Source: Ceratotherium simum simum (Eukaryota; Chordata; Mammalia; Perissodactyla; Rhinocerotidae). Taken from it: a stretch of DNA of 64,000 bases. Shown one piece after another: positions 23,880 through 33,844 of this stretch. The stretch covers positions 339,072 through 403,071 of the forward strand of contig NW_004454292.1 of NCBI RefSeq assembly GCF_000283155.1, read 5' to 3'. The notes under the pieces are model-generated. The model did no database searches and was not told the origin of the DNA. It saw only the letters and a list, made by a program, of their open reading frames with translations. How positions within the stretch are numbered: position 1 is the stretch's first letter; each line of letters opens with the position of its first letter. A program made the position numbers and the translations under genes.

Positions 23880-24830
23880 TCAGCCTTTAAGGAGGAGAGT
23901 TTTTCCTTCATTGTGATATTAACCTTCTGGGTGCATTGGACTCTGTCTCCTCTGGCTTCTTCTCTAGATGTCAATCTCTTTCTTTCCCTTTCCTCTGGTT
24001 CCCTCTCTTCAGCCTGCAGACATGATCAAGACCGGTCTTCACCATCTACTACTACCTTAACCTCCCCACCTCCCTTCTTGTCTTATCCACACTTGGCCCT
24101 TTGTGTGCAGTCAATTCTCTTTTCCACTTGCGACTCCTTCCCCACACACTGTGCATAAGAAGGTCACACCTATTCCAGGTAATTACCCGGGAGCTCTTGC
24201 CCTCTTACTCTTCTTTCCTAGCTCATCATTGCTGTTTTCTCTTTCCTCGTTCTTACCCCTGTCTTTAGAGAGCTGTTTGGTCCTCAATTTTTGGCCTTGT
24301 GTGTTTCCCTGGTTGGAGATTTTATGTACTTCTTCATTATCCTGGGTCCTAATCTGACCTGATGGGCCAAAGTTTGTCCCTTTCTGCGAGGAGAGGGGGT
24401 CTCAGACATTTTCCTCAAGTGGGACACACTTTGAAAACATTGTTTCTACTTCCTCAGCTCCCACTCACTTCTCATCCCATTGAACCACGTGGTCTTGCTA
24501 AGATTACCAATGACTTCCTGGTTGCTAGATCCAATGGCCCATTTCCAATTTTCAACATTTTCTTAGCTTTTAACACTGTTGACTCTTTTTTTTTTTTTGG
24601 TGAGGAAGATTAGCCCTGAGCTAACATCTCTGCCAGTCTTCCTCCATTTTGCATGTAGGATGCCTCCACAGCATGGCTTGATAAGCGGTGTGTAGGTCCG
24701 TGCCCGGGATCTGAACCTCTGAACCCTGGGCTGCCAAAGCAGAGCACAGGAACTTAACACTACGCCACTGGGCCAGCCCCTCTTTTGACTTTTTGATCTT
24801 TCACTTCATTGGCTTCCAGAACACCAATTG
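23880..24830 (+). mobile_element. L2-clade LINE reverse-transcriptase remnant, split by an ERE
   Basis: The plus-strand frame from 24362 reads 'GLAKITNDFLVARSNG' and then 'AFNTVDS' (about residues 44-73). This matches the region before and including the first RT catalytic aspartate segment of L2-clade LINEs (ALAKVTND ... AFDTVD). The ERE at 24586-24780 is inserted immediately after this motif. The sequence after the ERE ('cttcattggcttccagaaca') continues the LINE, matching the SSLGFQNT-like segment. A minus-strand piece of the same clade begins at about 24850, making an inverted pair. Confidence 0.75.
24586..24780 (-). mobile_element. ERE SINE inserted in the L2 remnant
   Basis: Poly-T, one tail module ('ccctgagctaacatctctg'), the body 'cacagcatggcttgataag' and the end 'actgggccagcccc'. 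A short duplication (tctttt at 24584-24589 and 24781-24786) is compatible with its insertion site. Confidence 0.93.
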
Positions 24831-24849
24831 TATTCATATATTTATTGAA

Positions 24850-25570
24850 TATCTACTGCTTTGATTTTTGAGATACAAAGGGGAGTAATACATGGTCCCT
24901 GCCCCCAAGGATATTACAATGTAGGGGAAAAGAAAGACAAGTAAATAGGCAAGGACAAATCAGGAAATAAAGGCTACACATGGAAGAGTGCTCATCGCTG
25001 TGCCTGAAGGGCCTAAGAGGATTTTACTTATTTCTGAGCTGATGCTTGGGGATGACTAGGAGCTACCTAGGTAGGACGGGGCCAAGGAGGAGAGTTCCAG
25101 AAAGAAGGACCACTGTATACCGAGGTCCAAAGGAGAGAGGTCATGAATGTTCAGATAACTTCAACAAGTTCGATGTGTTCAGAGCAGAGGGTTTAGTGTG
25201 TGCCATTGTAAGAAATGGAACTGGACAGGGCAGAAGCCAGGTCATGGAAGGCCACATGAGCCATTTTAAAGAGTTTGGAAATTATGTAAAGACAATGAGA
25301 AGCTACTGAAAAATATTATGCAGAAGAGTGACATGATCAGAGTCACATTTTAGAAATATCACTCTGGTTGCTGAGTAGACAATGAATTGGGTGATGGTAA
25401 AAGTGGTCGCAGGGAGATTGGTTAAAAGGTTGTGGCAGAAATCTAGGCCAGATGGTCCTGGCTCACTATAGGGCAATGGTAATGTGGGGAGAAAAAGGTG
25501 AAAAGAAGTCAAGGAGTTTGATGATACCAAGGAGAAATAATGGAAAAGACTTGGTATTGATTGTATTGAA
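24850..25570 (-). mobile_element. L2-clade LINE 3' portion
   Basis: The plus-strand text 'attgaatatctactgctttg', 'tggtccctgcccccaaggat', 'ggtcatggaaggccacatga' and 'gagtgacatgatcagagtca' is the purine-rich reverse complement of the element. The minus-strand frame 25303-25599 keeps 'ATRVIFLKCDSDHVTLL' (about residues 77-93), a conserved C-terminal segment of L2-clade ORF2. The two copies at 10.4 kb and 50.4 kb have the same orientation. Confidence 0.75.
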
Positions 25571-25579
25571 CTATCCCTT

Positions 25580-25607
25580 GCAATTGTCTTCAATTGCAAT
25601 TGTCTTC
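25580..25607. repeat. 16 bp direct tandem repeat, partial second copy
   Basis: The unit gcaattgtcttcaatt at 25580-25595 is followed directly by gcaattgtcttc at 25596-25607. Confidence 0.8.
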
Positions 25608-25995
25608 CTTGCTATCCTATCATGCCATTGTTATCCATAGAAATTATAATGTTTCTTAAATTGTGTTTTAACATTCTATTACTTACAGGATCTATTACTA
25701 GGTCCCTGTCTGATTGATTTCTATCTCCATTGCTCAAGGTGATGCCTTGTGGATAGCAGATAAACAAATGCTGGCTGACCTAGTGACTCAACTTCTCTGG
25801 GTACGTTCAATGTTAATTTTTAGCATATATCTCTGCCAGATTATCATCCCTACCCCTCCCACCCTCCCATATGTTATACAACCATAGAGGCTGCTTCATC
25901 TATTGAAAGTTAAAAGTTGCAAATCTAAGTTTTTCTTACATTTAAACTCTTTATATTTATTTTTCACAATGTGAAGACAAATACTCTATTGTCTT

Positions 25996-27244
25996 TTTAT
26001 TAGCTTTCTATTGCTGCTGTAAAAATTGCCACAAACTTAGAGACTTAAAACAACACAAATGTATGATCTCATAGTTTCTGTAAATCAGAAGCGCAGGCAG
26101 GCTAGACTAGGTTCTATGCTCAGGGCATCACAAAGCTGAAATCAAAATGTCAGCTGACCTGGGCTCTTATGTGGAAGCTCTGGGGAGAATTTGCTTCCAA
26201 CTTGTTCAGACTGTTGGCCAAATTCAGTTCCTTGTGGCAGTAGGACTGAGGGCCTGGCTTCCTTGCTGGCTGTCAGCCAGGGGCTGCTACGGGCTCCTAA
26301 AGGCCACCGACATTCCTTTGCACATGGCCCCTCCATCTTCAAACCAGCAATGCCAGAAATTGTGACTCAAGTCCTTTTTTTTTTTTTTTTTGTAGTTTTA
26401 TTGAAGTATAAATGACAAAATTGTAAGGTATTTAAAGTGCACAATGTGATGATTTGATATACATATACATTTTGAAAGGATTTCCCTCACTGAGTTAACA
26501 AACACATCCATCACCTCACATTTTTTTTTTGATGGGAACCTTTAAGTTCTTCTCTCTTAGCAAATTTCAATTATACAACATAGTGTTACCAACTATAGTC
26601 ACCATGTTATACCTTAGATCCTCAGACATTAGTCTTCTTATCGCTGAAAGTTTGTACCCTTTTATCAGCCTGTTTCTGCCACCCGCCAGCCCCTTACAAC
26701 CACTTTTCTACTCTCTGTTTCTCTGAGTTTAACTTTTTTTTTTTTAGATTCCATATACATGTGGAATTTGTATGATACCATGCAGTATTTTTCTTTCACT
26801 GTCTGGGTTATTTCACTTAGCGTAATACCATCCAGTTTCATCCATGTTGTTGCAAATGACAAGATTTCCGTCTCTATTTAAAACTGAATAATATTCCATT
26901 GTATATATATATGACACGTTTTCTTTATCTAGTCATCCGTTGATGGACACTTAGGTTGTTTCCATACCTCGTCAAGTCCTTTTCATGCCTTGAATTTCTC
27001 TGACTTGCCCTTCTATCCCTGCTCTAAGCTTTTTAGGACTCATGTGAGTACATTCGGCTCGCCTGAATACTCCAGGGTAATCTTCCTATTTTAAATACAT
27101 TTGTTTAGTGACCTTAATTACACCTGCAGAGTCTCTTACCATGTGATGTAATGTATTCATGGGTGTGATATCTCATCATATTCGCAATCTGGGGATTAGC
27201 GTGGGACATGTTTGGGGGACCATTTTAGAAATTCCATCTATCAC
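25996..27244 (-). mobile_element. MLT1-type MaLR LTR, split by an L1
   Basis: The plus strand opens 'ttctattgctgctgtaaaaa', 'ccacaaacttagagacttaa' and resumes after an L1 with 'gacttgcccttctatccctg', 'gaccttaattacacctgcag', 'ggggattagcgtgggacatg' and a terminal 'ctatcaca'. This is the reverse complement of MLT1-class LTRs, whose start on the minus strand reads TGTGATAGATGG. The LTR parts are 25996-26378 and 26972-27244. It is an ancient ERVL-MaLR LTR with no coding region. Confidence 0.75.
26379..26971 (-). mobile_element. 5'-truncated L1, nested in the MLT1 LTR
   Basis: A poly-T start (the A-tail on the minus strand) is followed by 'ttttattgaagtataaatga', 'gttaacaaacacatccatca', 'atagtcaccatgttatacc', 'ttccatatacatgtggaatt' and 'ttgatggacacttaggttgt', the 3' UTR and end region of L1 in reverse. 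The target-site duplication tcaagtcctttt is exact at 26367-26378 and 26972-26983, so both ends of a 593 bp insertion are defined. Confidence 0.93.
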
Positions 27245-27368
27245 ATCCTTATTTTAAATTGGAAAAAATTATATAATAAATAGAAACCACTATAATGTCA
27301 TATTGTGAACTAATCAATAGTTTTTGGCCTAATTTTTTCTGCATAAGTGTCCCATCTATTTTATCTTT

Positions 27369-27402
27369 ATATGTATATGTGTGTGTGTATATATATATAT
27401 AC
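27369..27402. repeat. (TG)n(TA)n microsatellite
   Basis: An alternating run 'atgtatatgtgtgtgtgtat' passes directly into an (AT)n stretch. Likely polymorphic in length. Confidence 0.85.
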
Positions 27403-27714
27403 AGTTTGTTGCCTACTAAAATTTTAGACTTACTTGTTGTTTAACCTTTCCACTCTTCTATCTGAAACTCTTGTGTTGAATGGGTAAAGGATTAGTTCTT
27501 CAGTAGTAAAGATGCCTGGATAGTACTATCCCAATGATGCAGAAAATCTGATTTTGTGACCTGAAACATTTGTAAAGAAAGATTTTTAGCTATGGGGAAG
27601 GTCAGAGGAAGCATCATACCTATTACGTGGTTTTGTTATCGTGAGGAATGGAGAATTATGACTTTTTGGATAATCAAAATTCCCTCATAACCCTCGTATT
27701 CAGATGACTTTTCA

Positions 27715-27850
27715 TTTATTCAATAAGTATTTAATGAGCATCTACCAGATTCTCAGGCCCTATTCTATGCACCAGGAATAGGATGGTATATAAGGCACGG
27801 CAGGTTCCTCTTCTTGGAGCTGCTTCTTGTTGCTCTGTACTTAGGTGAAC
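27715..27850 (+). mobile_element. L2-type 3' fragment
   Basis: 'tcatttattcaataagtatt', 'gagcatctaccagattctca', 'attctatgcaccaggaatag' follow the ancient 'tattgagtgcctactgtgtgccaggcac' block found in L2-clade elements. Confidence 0.45.
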
Positions 27851-27859
27851 AAAGAGGTA

Positions 27860-28770
27860 AAATGGAAAACAGAGAAGAGATGGAGGTGGTCATATCTTCT
27901 CACATGGACCAAAGTACTCAGAATGTTTCCCATACCGATTTTCCGTTCTTCCTGAGAAGCAGCCTTGAACTCTGGAGAGCTCAAGGAGAGACTCCAAAGG
28001 AGAGATGGCCTTGCCCAATTTGACTCAGCAAAGATGTAGTCCCGCAGAGGTAGATAGGGTTGGAAAATTATTCTGAATAAACGCTAGTGAGTTTTCTTTT
28101 TTAAAAAGGTTTGGCATAAGGAAACGGAGAAATCAAAACAATAAGCCTAAAGAGAAAGTTTCAAAGTTGACTTATTAAAAATTCAACTGGCAAAAGTTCC
28201 AGTTTGTCATATGGCGTGTTGGGGACACAATAAACAGTCAATAGTTCTTTGCTTTTGTGTTATCACCCTGTTTGGTGTAACTGAAGCCCCTGATGAGTTC
28301 CTAAAGAATATCAAAGTGTGAATACAAATTGCCAATCTTGAAAAATCAGTTTGACAATCAAATAAAGCAAATTCCTGACTTTGGCTTTCTTTCATACCAT
28401 GTAAAGACCACCAATGCCATTGAGTTTGTTTGAGAATAAAGATGAGGAAATTGTCAGTCATTAGGTGCAGCACTAGCAAATGAAAACAATGCTTGAGAGG
28501 CCGTTTATTACCAATTCAATTCTGCTTGATTTGTGGATACAAACATGTTGTGAGTGTTTCTCCATTTCTTCTTCTTCCTTTTTTTCTTGAAAAACAAAAA
28601 CAAAGAAATCCACAATACCTAATGTTATAGGGAGCAGAAAACACTTGTAGCTGTGAAGTTACTGAGAAAAGGCACCAGACAAATTCATGTTTGTGGAACC
28701 AGGAATCTTTCTGATGACTGTAAGAAACAGCTGGCACATAAGCAAAAAACAGCAGGCTTCTTCACAAGGA
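27860..28770. other. Unassigned non-coding sequence
   Basis: No gene or named repeat. Minus-strand frames of 90 and 73 codons (28207-28479, 28516-28737) show no recognisable family. Confidence 0.35.
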
Positions 28771-28849
28771 TTTAAGCCTGGGTCCGTATTACCCCCAGAT
28801 CTGATAAGGACAAACTTGGAGACCAACTTTCAGGCAGGAAGAACAACTC

Positions 28850-29045
28850 GGCCACTTCTGCCTTGAATCATTTGCTGTATGAATTTGAGCAAGTTTCTTC
28901 TTCTGTCTGAACCCTTACTTTTCTTTTATTTGTGTAACTGGGATAATAAAACCCACATCCTAGAATTGTTACACACATGAAATCATGTGTCAAATAACGC
29001 AAGGTCTGTGTTCAATACATGGAAGCTATTATTGCTATTATTATT
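28850..29045 (+). mobile_element. MIR SINE
   Basis: 'tgaatttgagcaagtttctt', 'ctgtctgaacccttactttt', 'gtaactgggataataaaacc' and 'tgttcaatacatggaagct' follow MIR from mid-body to the 3' end on the plus strand. Confidence 0.65.
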
Positions 29046-32000
29046 GTTTTTGTGTAGAACAGCACTTCTATATACTTCACAAACTCTCCCCTAAAAGCTC
29101 AAAATGCTTTAGTACATTTATTGTTAACTTCAATGCACAGGTTGAGAAGTTGGCAAAAATAGGCAGAACATTGATCCCAAGCCACAGGGTTAAGACAGAA
29201 AATTCCAGGTGTCCATATTCCTTGCTGTGTAACTTGCCCATTGAGATCCAGTCTGTCTTCTACATGACGATGACCTTCAGGGGACTGCCTCAGAGTTCTG
29301 AGACGGTTCAATTCCTTGGAGTAGCGTCAGTGAAACCTCCTGGTAATGTTAGTACATCTGTCCCTGTACAGAACAGTCCTCTCCTCTGCTTGTGGTTCCA
29401 GGGCTACCCAAGCCCAGCAAAAAACAGAAGAAAGCAGTGAAGAAACAACCCTTTGGGATGATGCTAATGTCTCAGAGGAGCAAACACCTTGCTTCTTCGT
29501 AGACAGCCCAATTTCTTGGACTCTCAGCCTGCCTTGGTTTGACCTTGCATTGTTAACCCTTCTCTCCCAGCTGTGTCTGACTCTCTGTGCCTTTGAAGTC
29601 TGAAACTCTCCGTGTATCATCTGCATTGACCTTGGTTCCTGTTTCACAAGATGTGCATCTCACAGACCATTATCTTGCACTTATCCATGGTCCAGATGAC
29701 CAACTTCAGCCTTAAGTACTGAGAGCAGACTTCCAGCTAACTTTTGCAAATATGGGGGGAAGGAAAAAGAAAAGAACTGTGGAGGCTGTTGGATGCTACT
29801 TTTCTTAAGGGAAGAAGGTAGGAGGTAGGTTGATATTCTTACTACACCGCCCCTTCTCTTTCATGCTACCATCGTAATTACTAACCTACTGCTCACCTGG
29901 CATTTTATAGGCATGTTGAACTCATTGTTATTTCTAGAAATGAGTGAAGCATAGTATGGGACAATTGAAAACCATATTCAGTTGCCAAGTTTTTTTTTAG
30001 TGTACCCAGCCACCCTTTGCAGAAGTACTGCTGTGGGTTAAAGCTGACAGATCTGAGCACGTAGGGTAACTGTGACACCCACGTACTCCCTTCCCTCCAC
30101 ACATACACAAACACACATTGCAATCGGCATGTTGATTTGTGGTATTCAAAAATATTCTTTCTCTAGAAAGTGGTAGAATGTTTGCAGGAAATATCAGCTC
30201 ACATTTTGTGAAACTTGACAAATTACTCATGAATCTCTCTTCCTCCTTTAATCTGTACCTGAAACATCCTGAGGACTTTTGAGATGGCCTTAGTGATATA
30301 GCTTACACTCATGTCAAGCACTTTGTTGACATCAACAGGAATTTTACTCTTGTAAAAGGTCCTGGATGAGGCCCCCACACATGTGCTGCAGACAAGAAGC
30401 ATTCTAAAGGTGCCAGAGAATCAAGCGGTGTCAAATCAGTGTCCACCAGGAGAGCAAACATCCCTGGGTACCATTAGCTGCAATAGAGCACAGTTGGCAG
30501 TGTGTTGTTTGACATGGATTTACAAAATAGTTTGCCAGGGTATGTTTTCCTCTATAAAATGTCAATGAAAGAAAAAAGAAGGGGCTGGTAGTCTTATTGT
30601 TGGATAATTGTATAAAACTGTATAATAAAGATGGGTCATCTGATATTCAACATATGTATAGTGCACATATGTATGGAGGCAGCAGTTTGCTGGGGGAATC
30701 GACACCTCTCTCACCAACCACAAAGTCAATCTTGTGACTTATGGCCCCATTCTGGAGTAAATAACCATTGTAGACTACCATGTATATAGGTATAAGCATT
30801 TCTGAGGGAAATTTAATTTAGGAAACTATAAAAAGACCCTCTCCTTGGGATATATCTTGTAAACTGGGGCATTGAGACCGTCTAAAACATATTAATTCAA
30901 TATCTCTTGATTTGTCTTAAAAAAAACTGTTTAAAATCAATGTCCTTTTATTTTTGTCTTAGCATTTAATTTCATTTGCATAAGACTAAGGCTGTTTCTT
31001 TTTGGTAAATTGAATTTGCTAGAGTTTGGCCCCCAACACAGAAAGAATGGCACCCTTTGAAATATGGCAGCCAACTATGGCAAGTAGCATTGCAAGAAAA
31101 TTTATATACTTTTCAAACTTCTCAGATGTGATCACTGACATTTGGCCCGATGAAGGAAAACCCTGGGGACTGGAAAAACACAAAGCATGCTACTGTACTG
31201 ACATGCAAAATGTCTTATAATCTGTCTTTATCTTTCATGGCTCCAGTGGTCTGGATAGATTAGACCAAATTGGGCTAAACGCTGTCCTTGGCTACGCTCA
31301 CGTAGCTGTTTTCAAAAGCTAATAGGAGCTGTGTGTGCACATCCAAGGACAGAATTTGGCCCCTTTTGTCTTTGCACAAACAGTTGCTTGAGTTGAGATG
31401 ATTATTCCTGAGTGACTGTTTTATAAGCAGTGTTTTTGCCCAGTTTAAATCTCTTTTCACTTTATTCCTCATAGTCAAGACATTTATGAATATGGAAACA
31501 CGTAACTCAAAGTCTTCAGTTTCCGGAAAAATAAAAATCTCCCCAATAAAACCTGTGAGTATTGCAAATGAACTGGGAAAGAGGTAAAGCAAGTCCTGTT
31601 AACAGTGGCAAGAGGAGAAGTAACACTGAGAACAAGTGTTAACACTCATTAGTGGCAGCAATCTGATTACAATGTTTACAGCACGTTGATCCTTGGTCTT
31701 TTAAAAGAGAACTATGTTGTTAAATAATATTTTCAAGGAAAATATAGACCATCATATACATTCATTTATTCAGATGCAGAAAAAAGCTGAAATTAACCCT
31801 CCATGCGTCTCTTTCCTTCTCCCTCAAAAATATATTACACAAAACTCATTTTGTTCCAAAGGCCAAACTTTCTGAAATAGAAGAGAACCAATCTGATAGA
31901 AAAGTTTTTATTACTGGAAATTGCAACCTTGGGTCATCTTTGAATTTCCTTCTGGAGAATCACACATATAACCAGGGCTTTAAGGTTTGGGAAGGGACTT

Positions 32001-33020
32001 CTTGCATAAATCAATACCAGATATAAATAATATGAAAGACACTAGAATTTCTTTACTCTTTGAGGCACTTACAAGGGTTAGCTCATTTCTTTTGCGCTTT
32101 GAGCAAATCTCTTTATTTATGGTTCCTTATTGCCCTTTCTCCAAAGATGCTCAATTTAAGAACGTATTTAGTTGTACATTGGAACAGGGACTTTCAGAAG
32201 TTCATAATTATATACATTATCCATGCATTATCAATAATTGCAAGTTAAGTATTTTTACTTTTTTCAGGGTTAATAATTTATGCAAAAATAATCCCACAGA
32301 GTTCTTTCAGTGGTTGATAATTTGTATAAAATAGTGGATTTTTTTTTTTTTACTACCTGCCAATATGAAAAGATTCCAGGTCTTTGAGACCCATCATATC
32401 TCTGCTTGAAACATTTTGAATACCTACTCCAAAAACTCGACATTAATAAAACATTAAAGTTCCAACTTAAGCCCATAAAAGTCAAGAAATCCAGAGTTAA
32501 GGTCGACCCAGCTCTCTTAACTCTGTTCTCCTGCATGTATGCATGGGTGATGGGACAGTGGAGCAGGCTGTGGCTTAAATCAGTCTTCCTGCATAATCTG
32601 AAAACGTAATTGAATTAGTGTATAAAGTATTTACATACCCTGCAGTGGAGAGCCCCACACACTATATTATCCACATCCCGTCTCAGGGCCCTCATTTTAA
32701 CTCCTCACTGCAGTGTTCCTGCGAGGCTTCCTCAAACATTCAGAAATTGGACTTGCAAATACAATTTCCCTTCTTTTACGAGGCTTCAAGATGAGTGATG
32801 TGCACTCAGCTTCCTAGTTGCCTTTCAGCTCCTGGCCAGACAGATAGAGTTTAGGTAACATTCTTCCTTTTGGTTAACTTCCTCAGGGTTTGCTAGGTAT
32901 TAAATAATGTCATTTTGTGGTTAAGGATTATTTTATCCTCCAATTCAACTAGATACAGGACAATTTGCCACATTAATATGAAATTTAAAACATCAGATTG
33001 AGTTTAGGAACATATAGTTG
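29046..33020. other. Long interval with little recognisable repeat content
   Basis: Across about 4 kb I recognise no gene and no confidently assignable interspersed repeat. Frames here reach 151 codons (28985-29440, overlapping the MIR tail), 106 codons and 115 codons (31987-32334), without domain motifs. Diverged repeats could still be hidden from reading by eye. Confidence 0.3.
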
Positions 33021-33029
33021 TATAACAGA

Positions 33030-33265
33030 GTTTTAAGAGCATGGACTTTGGTTTCTGATAGACCCATGTTCCACATGGTCCTTGTTTTGCTACTTAACTG
33101 TCACTTAAATTTTCCAAACCTCTATTTTCTCCTCTGTAAAATGCGGATAATAATAGTCCTTCTGATTTTTATGATTTAATGAGATTGTGATAATTTAAAG
33201 AGATGATGTGTATAAAATGATTGATATGTAGTAAGCACTTAATAAATGGCTACCGTTATTATTAA
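33030..33265 (+). mobile_element. MIR SINE, nearly full length
   Basis: 'aagagcatggactttggttt', 'cttgttttgctacttaactg', 'tctattttctcctctgtaaa', 'atgcggataataatagtcct' and 'gtaagcacttaataaatggc' give the whole MIR order from the tRNA-like head to the tail. Confidence 0.88.
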
Positions 33266-33369
33266 CCCTCATTTTGGTAGGAAATAATAGCACATTGCCT
33301 CAATTCATTCCTTTTCCTTCTCTCTCTTAGAGTGTGAGACAGGGGCCTCAAGTAGAATTTGAATGTTCA

Positions 33370-33840
33370 GAAATGTTAAAAATGAAATTTAACGATAGGC
33401 ATAAAAAGGATGTTCATCCTCAGCCATGATTCAAGAAATGTACAATGATATCATTTTTCATCATTCAGATTGGCAAAGATGGAAAAGAATGGGAATATTC
33501 AGTGTTGGGTATGGGGAAACAGGCTTTCTCCTACACTGCCACTGGTGTAAACTGGTATACCATTTTGACAGGCACTCTGATAATGTGTATAAAAAATATA
33601 AAACATGCATCTTGTTTGACTCAGCAGTTCTACTCTTAGAAATTTATCTTAAGAAAATAATCAGATGCATTTTCAAGAATATTTATAAAAGCAAATATTT
33701 CAAGAATATTTATGAAAGTCTTATTGAAAAATTGGAGAGAAACTAAATGTTAATACTATGGGTTTAAAATCAATTATGGTGCAATCATACATTGGTATAC
33801 TATGTAACCATTAAAAATGAATGAATTTTACATGTGTAAT
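33370..33840 (+). mobile_element. Old L1 (L1M-type) 3' fragment
   Basis: 'gataggcataaaaaggatgt', 'cagattggcaaagatggaaa', 'cctacactgccactggtgta', 'tgactcagcagttctactct', 'ttataaaagcaaatatt' and 'ggtatactatgtaaccatt' match the region after ORF2 and the 3' UTR of old L1 elements on the plus strand. A short internal duplication around 'ttcaagaatatttat' (about 33672-33715) is visible. Confidence 0.8.
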
Positions 33841-33844
33841 AGGT

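Noticed and set aside
24103..24357. 84-codon hydrophobic frame as a membrane protein
   Set aside because: Leucine- and serine-rich text arises from the pyrimidine-rich sense strand of an L2-clade element; the adjoining frame carries the RT signature.
28985..29440. 151-codon plus-strand frame as a gene
   Set aside because: It begins inside a MIR 3' tail and shows no domain, signal or splice context.
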